The position numbers and the translations under genes were made by a program. 23,700 bases of DNA, from the NCBI GenBank assembly GCA_905193995.1, contig CAJJQT010000001.1, positions 1 through 23,700 of the forward strand. The letters run 5' to 3'. Below the pieces are notes generated by a model, which was given only the letters and a program-made list of their open reading frames with translations, searched no databases and was not told the origin of the DNA. This stretch comes from an uncultured Porphyromonadaceae bacterium. Its GTDB lineage: Bacteria > Bacteroidota > Bacteroidia > Bacteroidales > Muribaculaceae. Below, in pieces: positions 15,049 to 22,640 of the stretch; positions within the stretch are counted from its first letter, which is position 1, and each line of letters begins with the position of its first letter.

Positions 15049-15915
15049 ATGGACATTGCAAGGATAAATAAGCATAAACAATCATTCGATAATATTCAGC
15101 AATATATTATTAGTGATGATCATAAAGAGCAGATCGAAGTATGGTTTGCCCGCGAATTGCAGGAATTGTTGGGATATGTCCGTTGGGAGAATTTTCTGGT
15201 AGCCATCGGCAGAGCGATAGATTCGTGTAAATCACAGGGGATCAACGTAGATGACCATTTTCGTGAGGTCACGAAAATGGTCACTCTCGGCAGCGGCGCA
15301 AAGCGAGAGATACAAGACTATATGCTGACTCGATATGCCTGCTACCTCATTGCTCAAAACGGTGACCCGAAAAAAGAAGAAATCGCTTTTGCCCAGGGAT
15401 ACTTCGCAATCCAGACACGCAAAGCCGAGCTAATTGCCGAACATATTGATCAGATATCGAGACTTGAAACCCGCGACAGACTAAGGGCATCGGAAAAACA
15501 GCTTTCACAAAATATTTTCGAAAGAGGCGTGGATGACAAAGGCTTCGGCCGCATTCGCTCAAAAGGTGACACCGCTTTGTTTGGCGGTAACACGACTGAA
15601 GATATGAAGAAAAGACTTGGCATCAAATCGAGTCGCCCGCTTGCTGACTTTCTGCCTACACTGACTATCGCAGCCAAAAACCTTGCAACCGAAATGACAA
15701 ATTACAATGTCGAACAGAAAGATCTGCAGGGTGAAGCACATATCACACACGAGCATATAAAGAACAATCAAAGTGTGAGGCAAATGCTTGGGCAACGCGG
15801 TATTCGCCCCGAAGATCTTCCTGTCGCTGAAGACATCAAAAAAGTCGAGCGTCGCGTAGCCAGCAACGAAAAGAAGATTGAAAAGAGTTCAAAAAAGCTT
15901 CCGAAAACAATGTAA
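15049..15915 (+). CDS. dinD: DNA damage-inducible protein D homologue (BRO-N type)
   Basis: The 288-aa protein aligns by eye along its length with E. coli DinD. It has the opening HKQSFDNI, then WFARELQELLGYVRWENF (about 42-59), then DDHFREVTKMVTLGSGAKR (from 68) and the hallmark LTRYACYLIAQNGDPKK followed by QGYFAIQTRKAEL. The C-terminal third is charged and ends with VERRVASNEKKIEKSSKKL. E. coli DinD is SOS-induced and reported to inhibit RecA filament activity; no function is shown here. The gene is AT-richer than both neighbours and splits the DUF4292 and EnvC-like genes, suggesting insertion. Codons 69-78 are a palindrome that also occurs twice upstream, which suggests self-regulation or a shared origin. 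Only 11 nt separate its stop from the next ATG. Confidence 0.88.
   Translation: MDIARINKHKQSFDNIQQYIISDDHKEQIEVWFARELQELLGYVRWENFLVAIGRAIDSCKSQGINVDDHFREVTKMVTLGSGAKREIQDYMLTRYACYLIAQNGDPKKEEIAFAQGYFAIQTRKAELIAEHIDQISRLETRDRLRASEKQLSQNIFERGVDDKGFGRIRSKGDTALFGGNTTEDMKKRLGIKSSRPLADFLPTLTIAAKNLATEMTNYNVEQKDLQGEAHITHEHIKNNQSVRQMLGQRGIRPEDLPVAEDIKKVERRVASNEKKIEKSSKKLPKTM
15253..15282 (+). repeat. Palindrome copy 3, inside the dinD coding sequence
   Basis: The same 30-bp palindrome (centre GG, perfect arms) lies in frame in dinD and encodes DHFREVTKMV (residues 69-78). Because this peptide is conserved in the DinD family (E. coli has DDHFEEILDMVKIGS), the stretch is native to the gene and not an inserted element. 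Confidence 0.9.
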
Positions 15916-15926
15916 TTCAATAAGCT

Positions 15927-17336
15927 ATGCGCAAGCTGCTCCTGGTCCTCATCACATTTCTGCTCGTAGCGGCGGTCTTCGATTCGGAGGGGCGTCGCCG
16001 CTCGCAGCGCGACGTGCGCCGCGACCGGCAGGCCAACCGCGAGCAGATCGAGCGCACTCGCCGCGAAATATCCGACAACTCGGCCGAGGTTGGGCGCCAG
16101 CTCGACCGCCTGCGGTCGATCGAGGCCACAATGGCCCTGCGCACCGACTCCGTCGCCGCCCTGCGCACCGTCATTGCCGGTGTTGAAAGTCACGTATCGG
16201 CCCTGGACGACTCCATACTGACCCTCGATGCTGCCACAGCACGCCTCCGCGCCGACTACGGGAGCACGCTGCGCCGCATGCGCACTCGCCGCCAGTCGCT
16301 CAGCGATCTCGCCTTCATATTCTCGGCACAGACCTTCGGCCAGGCTTGGCGCCGCATACGATATCTCCGCCAGACGTCGGCCGCCATCACACGCCGTGCC
16401 CGCCAGATCAAGGAATCGCAGCGCCGGCTGGCCGAAGCCCGCAGTCGCCAGGCAGCCTTGCTCGACAGCCTCAACACCGCCGTCGCATCCCTCGATGCCG
16501 CCACACGGCGCCTCGACGCCGAACGCGTCACCGCCGGCAACCTCGTCACCGACCTGCGGCGCCACGGCCGCGACCTCGAGCGCGAGCTGCAGCGCCGCCG
16601 ACAGCAGGCTGCAGCCCTCGAGACCGAGCTGCAGCAGATCATCGACCGCGAGGCCGAGGAACAGCGTCAGCGCGAGGAGGCCGAACGACGCCGACAGGAA
16701 GAGGCCGAGCGGCGACGCCGCGAAGAAGAAGCCGAACGCCGCCGGCAGGAAGAGCAGCAGCGCCGGCAGCAACAGCAGCAACAGACTCCGCCGGCCAAAC
16801 AGCCTGCTGCCCCGGCCGCGCCCGCCCAACAACCGGCCACTCCCACCACGGCCCCGCAGCAGCCCGCTCAGCAGGCCGCCGCTCCAGTCAACAGCGCCGT
16901 CCGGGAAAACATGCGCCTTACCGGCTCGTTCAGCTCCAACAAGGGGCGCCTCCCGTTCCCGGTCACCGGCCCGTACACCGTCGTGTCGCACTTCGGCACA
17001 AACGTCCACCCCGACTTGCCCAAGGTCAAGGTCGACAACCTCGGCATCGACATCGAGGCGCAGCGCGGCGCTTCGGTACGCGCAGTGTTCGACGGTGTCG
17101 TGTCATCGATCTTCCGCCTCGACGGCTACCACAACGTAGTCATCGTGCGCCACGGCGAGTATCTCACCGTCTACGCCGGCCTCGACGCCCTGAGCGTGCG
17201 CAAAGGCGACAAAGTCCGCACCGGACAGGCTATCGGCACCGTATTCTGCGACGCCGACAACGACTCGCGCTCGCTGCTCCACTTCGAGATCCGACGCGAG
17301 AAACAGAAACTCGATCCCGCCGAATGGGTAAGGTGA
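15927..17336 (+). CDS. EnvC-like murein hydrolase activator with degenerate LytM domain
   Basis: The 469-aa protein has a signal peptide or anchor (MRKLLLVLITFLLVAAVF), a long coiled coil (about 24-260), an Arg/Glu/Gln-rich run with three EAERRR units (about 250-280), a Pro/Ala/Gln linker (about 285-325) and a C-terminal LytM/M23 domain (about 335-469). Of the M23 zinc residues, the first His is replaced by Asn (N371 in NLGID), D375 is kept, the base His is Gly (G418 in YAGL), and H452 in HFE is kept. This fits EnvC-type activators, which lack peptidase activity and switch on amidases at the division site. The flippase gene overlaps its end. Confidence 0.85.
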   Translation: MRKLLLVLITFLLVAAVFDSEGRRRSQRDVRRDRQANREQIERTRREISDNSAEVGRQLDRLRSIEATMALRTDSVAALRTVIAGVESHVSALDDSILTLDAATARLRADYGSTLRRMRTRRQSLSDLAFIFSAQTFGQAWRRIRYLRQTSAAITRRARQIKESQRRLAEARSRQAALLDSLNTAVASLDAATRRLDAERVTAGNLVTDLRRHGRDLERELQRRRQQAAALETELQQIIDREAEEQRQREEAERRRQEEAERRRREEEAERRRQEEQQRRQQQQQQTPPAKQPAAPAAPAQQPATPTTAPQQPAQQAAAPVNSAVRENMRLTGSFSSNKGRLPFPVTGPYTVVSHFGTNVHPDLPKVKVDNLGIDIEAQRGASVRAVFDGVVSSIFRLDGYHNVVIVRHGEYLTVYAGLDALSVRKGDKVRTGQAIGTVFCDADNDSRSLLHFEIRREKQKLDPAEWVR

Positions 17337-18736
17337 GCCGGCATAGCGATCTGACGGGACGCGTCGTCCGCACGCTGAGCATCTTCGGCTCGCTCGAAGT
17401 CATCACCATGGCCTGCGCCATCGTGCGCACCAAGCTCGTGGCCATATGGATCGGCGCCGCCGGCGTGGGCATCATCTCGCTCTACAACACCACGCTCGAG
17501 ATGCTCAAGACCGTCATGCAGCTCAACCTGCGCCAGAGCGCCGTCCGCGAGATCGCCGCCGCCGACTCCACGCGCCGGCCACTCCTGTGCTCGGCCACGC
17601 GCCGCTGCGGCCTGTATATCGGTGTGATTTCGTCGATCATCGTGGCCCTCCTGTCGCCCCTGCTCTCGCGCCTCACCTTCGACACACCGGCCTATACCTG
17701 GGGATTCGCCGCTCTGTCGGTCACCATGTTCGCCGGAGCCGTCACCTCGGCCAAGAGCGCCGTGCTCCAGGCTCTGGGGCTGCTGCGCGCCCTCGCACGG
17801 GCTTCGCTATGGGCCGCCCTGCTTTCGACGGCCGCCGCCGTACCGCTCTTCTACTTTTTCCGCTACGACGCCATCGTGCCCGTGCTGCTGGTCTTCCCGT
17901 TCTCGGCCATGCTGTTCACCCTGCTGCAGCGCGACGGCTGCGACCGCCGCACGCGCCACGTTACGGCCGAGCTGCGCCGCTCCATGGCCGCCATCCTGCG
18001 CCTGGGCGGCTGGCTGACCCTCGCCGTCGGCGTAACCCTCGCCGCCGACTACGCCCTGCGCATCTACATCAACGCCCGCGGAGGCCTGTCCTCGGTGGGT
18101 ATCTTTCAGGCCGGATATACTGTCATCAATTCCTACATCGGCATCTTCTTCACGGCCATATCCATGGAATTCTTCCCGCGCCTGTCGGCCACAGTCAGCC
18201 GCCGGCGCATCACCGACGTCGTCATGGGCCACGAGATCACCGTCGTCAGCTGGCTTCTGCTTCCGGTGGTGATAATTTTCCTGGCAGCTGACCGCCTGAT
18301 CGTCGACATCCTCTACTCGTCCGACTTCCGGGCCGCGCTCCCCTACATGAACGTGGCCATCGTGGCCACTCTGCTTCGCGGCTCATCGTGGTGCATGGCC
18401 TACATGATCATGGCCAGGGGCGACGGCCGCGCCTACGTCGTCACCGAAATCCTCTCGGCAGCCGTGATGCTCGGCTCGGCCATACCGCTCTACAATACCA
18501 TGGGCTTCGAAGGTCTCGGACTGGCCTACCTCATCCAGTACGTGTTCTATGCCGCACTCACTTGGAGCGTCTGCCGCCGGCGCTACGGGCTCCGCCTCAG
18601 CCCGGCCGTCGGCCGCCTCATCGTTGGCGCCCCGCTCATTGCCGCCGGCGCCCTGTTCCTGAAGAGCGTGGCCTGGTGGGCGCCCCTGCTTATACTGCCG
18701 TTGTTGGTCCGCCCGGCCCTCAAAGCGCTCAGGTGA
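17324..18736 (+). CDS. Oligosaccharide/polysaccharide flippase (Wzx-like, MOP superfamily)
   Basis: The frame is open far into the EnvC gene; the ATG at 17324 (MGKVSRHSDLTG) is the natural start and gives 470 aa. About 12 hydrophobic segments and the start FGSLEVITMACAIVRTKLVA, followed by GAAGVGIISLYNTTLEM, match O-antigen translocases of the MOP superfamily, which flip lipid-linked glycans across the inner membrane. It overlaps the EnvC-like gene by 13 nt, so translation may be coupled. No glycosyltransferase is adjacent, so the glycan is unknown; the partial glycosyltransferase at the left edge is too far away to link. A terminator follows. Confidence 0.88.
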   Translation: MGKVSRHSDLTGRVVRTLSIFGSLEVITMACAIVRTKLVAIWIGAAGVGIISLYNTTLEMLKTVMQLNLRQSAVREIAAADSTRRPLLCSATRRCGLYIGVISSIIVALLSPLLSRLTFDTPAYTWGFAALSVTMFAGAVTSAKSAVLQALGLLRALARASLWAALLSTAAAVPLFYFFRYDAIVPVLLVFPFSAMLFTLLQRDGCDRRTRHVTAELRRSMAAILRLGGWLTLAVGVTLAADYALRIYINARGGLSSVGIFQAGYTVINSYIGIFFTAISMEFFPRLSATVSRRRITDVVMGHEITVVSWLLLPVVIIFLAADRLIVDILYSSDFRAALPYMNVAIVATLLRGSSWCMAYMIMARGDGRAYVVTEILSAAVMLGSAIPLYNTMGFEGLGLAYLIQYVFYAALTWSVCRRRYGLRLSPAVGRLIVGAPLIAAGALFLKSVAWWAPLLILPLLVRPALKALR

Positions 18737-18762
18737 TCACCCTGTGACCCGTTTTTGTCATC

Positions 18763-18790
18763 CACGCTCAACATTAGCGTGCGGTTTTTT
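18763..18790 (+). terminator. Intrinsic terminator after the flippase gene
   Basis: CACGCT (18763-18768) pairs with AGCGTG (18776-18781) around a 7-nt loop, followed after CGG by TTTTTT (18785-18790). It separates the envelope block from the thiol-redox genes. Confidence 0.75.
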
Positions 18791-18827
18791 GTTTAAAATT
18801 CGTGATCTAACAAAAAAACTGTATGCT

Positions 18828-19121
18828 ATGAACTATAATGACGTGATTTCGAGCGACCGTGTCGTTCTTGTCGAATTTTATGCCAGCTGGTGCCCCCACT
18901 GCCAGCGTATGATGCCGATTGTCGAGCAGGTCAAGGAACTCCTCGCCGACCGTGTGCCTGTGTATCAGTTCGATATCGACAAAAATGAAGAGATTGCCGA
19001 CGAAGCCGGCGTGCAGTCGATCCCGACATTTCTGGTCTATGTCGGCGGACAGCCCGTGTGGCGCCACAGCGGCGAGATCGAGGGCGACGTCCTGCTCAAC
19101 AAGGTCGAATCGTTCATCTGA
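18828..19121 (+). CDS. Thioredoxin-family protein
   Basis: The ATG at 18828 gives 97 aa (MNYNDVI...); an upstream in-frame ATG at 18744 would run through the terminator and is rejected. The active site is CPHC (C22-C25) in EFYASWCPHCQRM, and the cis-proline loop is SIPTF. CPHC is the DsbA-like dipeptide and tends to raise redox potential compared with CGPC. No signal peptide is seen, so the protein is cytoplasmic as written. The VKOR gene begins 5 nt after its stop, so both probably act on thiols together or are co-regulated. Confidence 0.9.
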   Translation: MNYNDVISSDRVVLVEFYASWCPHCQRMMPIVEQVKELLADRVPVYQFDIDKNEEIADEAGVQSIPTFLVYVGGQPVWRHSGEIEGDVLLNKVESFI

Positions 19122-19126
19122 GGGCC

Positions 19127-20116
19127 ATGACTCTGTTCTCTGATTTTCTCACCGCTCTGAAAGTGCCTCACACCGAGGCTTATTCCGACAGCCGTTTCAA
19201 CTCGATGCCGTTCCGCTCGGTGTTCGGGCTCAGCAAGCTGCTGCAGGAGTACGGCATAGAAAATCAGGGAATTTTCCTCGACGATCCGGCCGAGCTGCCC
19301 GACGTCCCCGTGCCGTTCATCGCCGGGACGCCCGGCGGCATGGTCATCGTCACCTCCATCGACGCCTCCGGCGTCGGCTACCTGTCGCAGGGAGTCGCCG
19401 AGCAGGCGTCGCTGGCCGACTTCACCCGCGCCTTCAACGGCCGCATACTCGTGGCCCGAGCCGGGCGCGGCTCGCGCGAGACCGACTACGCCGCCCATGC
19501 CCGCACGATCTTTTTCGAAAAAGCCAAACGTGTGGCTTTGGTGGCTCTGGTGCTCTTCGTGGCGGTCTACCTCTTCGTGTCCAACCGCATCTACGACCGG
19601 TGGTCCACCGTTCTGCTGACAGTCTTCAACCTCGTCGGCCTGTACTTCTGCTACCTGCTCATGGGCAAGAAACTGCGCATCAGCAGCCGCATAGCCGACC
19701 GCGTCTGCGGCGTCCTCCAGAAGGGCGGCTGCGACGACGTGCTGGCCGACAAGGCATCGACATTCTATGGCATCTTTTCCTGGAGCGAGGTCGGCTTCAC
19801 CTACTTCTCGGTGTCGCTCCTCGCCCTGTGGATTTTTCCGCAGTACACCTCATATCTCGCCGCGTGCAACGTCTGCTGCCTGCCCTTCACCGTCTGGAGC
19901 ATCTCGTACCAGAAATTCGTCGTGAAGGCATGGTGCACGCTGTGCGTCAGCGTTCAGTGCACGCTCTGGGTGCTGTTCTTCTGCTACCTTGGCGGCGGCT
20001 GGCTCGGAGGCATTTTCCCGCTCCGCATCCAGTTCTTCGTCCTTGTGGCGGTCTACGGCATCGTACTGCTGACTCTCAACCGCTTATCTCCTCACCTTGA
20101 ACGAAATGAAAAATAA
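19127..20116 (+). CDS. Vitamin K epoxide reductase family protein with C39-like N-terminal domain
   Basis: The 329-aa protein begins with a soluble domain of about 110 residues resembling the peptidase C39 fold (VFGLSKLLQEYGIENQGIFL, PFIAGTPGGMVIVT). It has no cysteine there, so it cannot be an active C39 protease. The VKOR part has several membrane spans. Its active site is C270-T-L-C273, and the loop pair is C194/C202; CNVCC (247-251) adds three more cysteines. Bacterial VKORs re-oxidise thiol oxidases using quinones and so drive disulfide formation. The thioredoxin gene upstream is a natural partner. A 55-aa ORF overlaps its 3' end by 11 nt. The start at 19127 is favoured by spacing after the thioredoxin stop. 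Confidence 0.88.
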   Translation: MTLFSDFLTALKVPHTEAYSDSRFNSMPFRSVFGLSKLLQEYGIENQGIFLDDPAELPDVPVPFIAGTPGGMVIVTSIDASGVGYLSQGVAEQASLADFTRAFNGRILVARAGRGSRETDYAAHARTIFFEKAKRVALVALVLFVAVYLFVSNRIYDRWSTVLLTVFNLVGLYFCYLLMGKKLRISSRIADRVCGVLQKGGCDDVLADKASTFYGIFSWSEVGFTYFSVSLLALWIFPQYTSYLAACNVCCLPFTVWSISYQKFVVKAWCTLCVSVQCTLWVLFFCYLGGGWLGGIFPLRIQFFVLVAVYGIVLLTLNRLSPHLERNEK

Positions 20117-20273
20117 CGCACCGCTGTATCCGGGACTGAAGTCAGCCCGCGTGCTGACCGCGCCCGAGCTTAACGCCATCCGCCTCTCCGAGCGCCGTAC
20201 AGTTATCACGCCGGAGCGCCTGCGCCGCCTTGGAAAGCAACCTGGAAAGCCCGCGCCCAAGCCACCGAGGTAA
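20106..20273 (+). CDS. Small basic protein, 55 aa, unknown
   Basis: This short ORF starts with ATG at 20106, inside the last codons of the VKOR gene, and ends with TAA at 20273. The product begins MKNNAPLYPGLKSARVLTAP and has a core ELNAIRLSERRTVITPERLR and a Pro/Lys-rich tail (PGKPAPKPPR). It is strongly basic and has no cysteine or double-glycine site. Codon choice matches the neighbours and the 11-nt overlap suggests coupled translation. VKOR/C39-like proteins of Bacteroidetes can occur next to modified-peptide precursors, and the ELNAI stretch faintly recalls such leaders; this is only a hint. It may also be an ordinary small protein. Confidence 0.55.
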   Translation: MKNNAPLYPGLKSARVLTAPELNAIRLSERRTVITPERLRRLGKQPGKPAPKPPR

Positions 20274-20280
20274 CTTCCAC

Positions 20281-20322
20281 AATATTTCGGCATCACGTCC
20301 GTTAGAATAGCAGCCGAATATT
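20281..20322 (+). other. Hairpin in the leader of the DUF5106/thioredoxin-like gene
   Basis: AATATTTCGGC (20281-20291) pairs with GCCGAATATT (20313-20322) through 10 bp with one bulged T. There is no T-run. It ends 9 nt before the next ATG and could affect mRNA stability or translation. Confidence 0.35.
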
Positions 20323-20331
20323 CATCGCATC

Positions 20332-21198
20332 ATGCTCCGCCGACTCATCATCTGCCTTACCGTCCTGACCGCCGCATTTACAGCCGCGGCCCGCGGCATC
20401 AGACAGCCGCAAATACCCTCCGACCTGCGCACGCCCCACGAGCAGAGCGCCTTCATGGCCATGCACTTCTGGGACGGTCTCGACTTCGCCGACACCGTCC
20501 GCAGCCTCGACCGCAGCGTAGTCGAAGAGGCCTTTTCCGACTACGCTGCAATACTCCCTGAAGTCACCGACAGCATCTGCCGTGCCTCAGTCGACAGTCT
20601 TCTCACCCGCGCCGCTTCCGTGCCGCCGGCCTACCGCCTGCTGCTCGAGACCGCCCGCGTCTACCTCTACAGCCCCGATTCGCCCGTATTCAGCGAAGAC
20701 GCCTACCTGCCCTTCCTCGACTTCGTCATCGCCCGCGGCGACGACACCCCGGCCGACCGCATGATCCGCGACGACATCATGCGCAACCGCCCCGGCAGCC
20801 CGGCGGCCGACTTCACATTCGAAACCACCGGCGGCACCGACGCCACCGTCCTCGACCCCGAAGGGCGCCGACGCACCCTGCTCATCTTCTACGATCCCGA
20901 CTGCGACGACTGCCACCGGCTCTTCGGGCGCCTGCGCAAGTCCGGGGCCCTCGATGCCGCTCTCGGCTCAGGCGACCTCCGCGTAGTCCTCGTCTACATC
21001 GGCGACGACCGCGAGCACTGGCAGCGCGACGCCGCCTCGCTGCCCGCCGGGTGGACCGTCGGCATCGACGACCGCGGCACCGTCGACGACGGCGATCTCT
21101 ACGTCATCCGCACCACCCCGTCGGTCTACCTCATCGACCGCGACGGCACCGTCCTGCTCAAGGACCCCACCGTAGCCGCCATCGAAGCAGCCCTCTGA
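20332..21198 (+). CDS. DUF5106 / thioredoxin-like periplasmic protein
   Basis: The 288-aa protein has a signal peptide (LIICLTVLTAAFTAAARG), so it acts in the periplasm. The first part (about 25-155, with MAMHFWDGLDFAD) matches the DUF5106 region that often precedes thioredoxin-like domains in Bacteroidetes. The second part is a TlpA/AhpC-type fold: GSPAADFTFET, LLIFYDPDCDDCHRLFGRL with active-site C191-D-D-C194, and the cis-proline motif TTPSVYLID. It likely reduces or isomerises disulfides in exported proteins. Its position after the thioredoxin and VKOR genes supports a shared thiol-redox theme, but it has its own 58-nt leader. Confidence 0.85.
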   Translation: MLRRLIICLTVLTAAFTAAARGIRQPQIPSDLRTPHEQSAFMAMHFWDGLDFADTVRSLDRSVVEEAFSDYAAILPEVTDSICRASVDSLLTRAASVPPAYRLLLETARVYLYSPDSPVFSEDAYLPFLDFVIARGDDTPADRMIRDDIMRNRPGSPAADFTFETTGGTDATVLDPEGRRRTLLIFYDPDCDDCHRLFGRLRKSGALDAALGSGDLRVVLVYIGDDREHWQRDAASLPAGWTVGIDDRGTVDDGDLYVIRTTPSVYLIDRDGTVLLKDPTVAAIEAAL

Positions 21199-21230
21199 GG
21201 AGCTCCGCTATGCGGACGCGTATAAAAGCA

Positions 21231-21261
21231 TTGCGCTTTGCGCATTTATTCGTAACTTTGC
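21231..21261 (+). promoter_or_regulatory. Promoter directly in front of the MATE transporter gene
   Basis: TTG (21231-21233) and TAACTTTGC (21253-21261) match the Bacteroidetes -33 and -7 boxes with a 19-nt spacer. The chosen ATG is at 21270, only 8 nt after the -7 box, so transcription would start almost at the start codon. Confidence 0.75.
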
Positions 21262-21269
21262 GGCTGCAA

Positions 21270-22640
21270 ATGGGAAAAGAAGCTAAGAAATCGGCCGGTG
21301 TGGACATGCTCCACGGCCCGATGGCCTGGAAGATCCTCGTATTCGCCCTGCCCCTGATGGCCAGCGGCATACTCCAGCAATCGTTCAACGCCGTCGACGT
21401 GGCCGTAATAGGCAACTACTCCACCTCCCAGGCCATGGCCGCCGTCGGATCCAACGGCGTCATAATCAGCATACTCGTCAACCTCTTTCTCGGCGTAGCC
21501 GTCGGCGCCAACGTCGTGATCGCCAACTACATCGGTCAGCGCAACGAGGGCGGCATCCGCCGCTCCGTCGCCACCGTCGGCATAATCTCCGCGATCAGCG
21601 GCATCATACTCCTTGCCATCGGCGTAGCCGTGGCCCGCCCCATTCTCGAGATGATGAGCGCACCGCCCGACGTCATCGACCTGGCCACCGTATACCTCCG
21701 CATCTACTTCTGCGGCATGCCGTTCATCATGGTCTACAACTTCGGCTCGGCCATCCTGCGCTCGATCGGCGACACCAGGCGCCCGTTCTACTCGCTGCTC
21801 GTCGCCACGGCCGTCAATGCACTGCTCGACTGGCTCTTTGTCGCACGCTTCGGCATGGGCGTCGACGGCGTGGCCATAGCCACCGTGATCGCCAACGCCG
21901 TCAACGCAGCCATCATCGTACGCATCCTCATGCGCGAGCCCGAGCCCTACGCCCTGCATCCCCGCCGCCTGAAAATCGACCGCCGCGACCTCTCCAAGAT
22001 GCTGCGCATCGGCATCCCCGCCGGCCTCCAGGGCATGGTATTCTCATTCTCGAACATCTTCATCCAGTCGTCGATCAACAAGTTCGGCGCACAGGCCATA
22101 GCCGGCTCGGCCGCCGCCCTCACCTACGAGGCCTACTGCTACTACATCGTCACGGCCTTCTGCGCAGCCACCATCGCCTTCGCCGGGCAGAACTACGGCG
22201 CCGGACACGACGACCGCTGCCGCCGCGTGTTCCGCATCTGCATGACCATGGCCCTTGTCGGATGCGCCGCAGCCAACTGGGCCATCGTATGGCAGAGCCG
22301 CGCCTGCATCGGAGTGTTCTCCGACGATCCCGAAGTCTACCGCTACGCCGCCATGCGTCTGCGCACTGTCCTTGCCTGGCAGTTTCTGGCCTCCACCTAC
22401 GAGATCGCCGGAGCCTATATGCGTGGCCTGGGCTACTCGATGCTGCCGATGCTCCTGACGGTCTTCGGCACCTGCGTGCTGCGTCTGGCGTGGGTGTTCA
22501 CCGTCGTCCCGCGCTACATGGATTTCGAGCTGCTGCTCAGCATCTATCCCATTTCATGGATCGTCACCGACGTTCTTGTCATGACGGCCGCATTCATCGT
22601 ACAGAAACGGGCTTTCGCCCTTCATCAATCCCGGGCATGA
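21270..22640 (+). CDS. MATE-family efflux transporter
   Basis: The frame is open into the previous gene; the ATG at 21270 gives 456 aa starting MGKEAKKSAGVDMLHGPMAW. The hallmark N-terminal stretch VFALPLMASGILQQSFNAVD, followed by VAVIGNYS, and the later GQNYGAGHDDRCRR are typical of MATE transporters, which export drugs or metabolites in exchange for Na+ or H+. About 12 membrane spans are visible. The family usually has a DML(H/N)GP-like segment at its start, which supports a start upstream of M13 rather than at it. The stop overlaps the start of the sulfatase-like gene by 4 nt (ATGA), so the two are coupled. The substrate is unknown. Confidence 0.92.
   Translation: MGKEAKKSAGVDMLHGPMAWKILVFALPLMASGILQQSFNAVDVAVIGNYSTSQAMAAVGSNGVIISILVNLFLGVAVGANVVIANYIGQRNEGGIRRSVATVGIISAISGIILLAIGVAVARPILEMMSAPPDVIDLATVYLRIYFCGMPFIMVYNFGSAILRSIGDTRRPFYSLLVATAVNALLDWLFVARFGMGVDGVAIATVIANAVNAAIIVRILMREPEPYALHPRRLKIDRRDLSKMLRIGIPAGLQGMVFSFSNIFIQSSINKFGAQAIAGSAAALTYEAYCYYIVTAFCAATIAFAGQNYGAGHDDRCRRVFRICMTMALVGCAAANWAIVWQSRACIGVFSDDPEVYRYAAMRLRTVLAWQFLASTYEIAGAYMRGLGYSMLPMLLTVFGTCVLRLAWVFTVVPRYMDFELLLSIYPISWIVTDVLVMTAAFIVQKRAFALHQSRA

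Noticed and set aside
15253..15282. Insertion of a protein-coding palindromic element into dinD
   Set aside because: The encoded DHFREVTKMV aligns without a gap to DinD of E. coli (DDHFEEILDMV), so the segment belongs to the family.
15768..17009. Long open frame of 413 codons on the minus strand opposite the EnvC-like gene
   Set aside because: It is a shadow of a high-GC gene: low-complexity Gly/Leu/Ala-rich translation, no recognisable domain, and it runs through the dinD 3' end. The + strand genes have clear motifs.
16346..17323. N-terminal extension of the flippase through the EnvC-like gene
   Set aside because: The extension is Arg/Pro-rich shadow translation; the membrane protein starts naturally at 17324.
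18732..18741. Perfect palindrome GGTGATCACC over the flippase stop codon
   Set aside because: Ten bases, single copy, partly coding; not distinguishable from chance.
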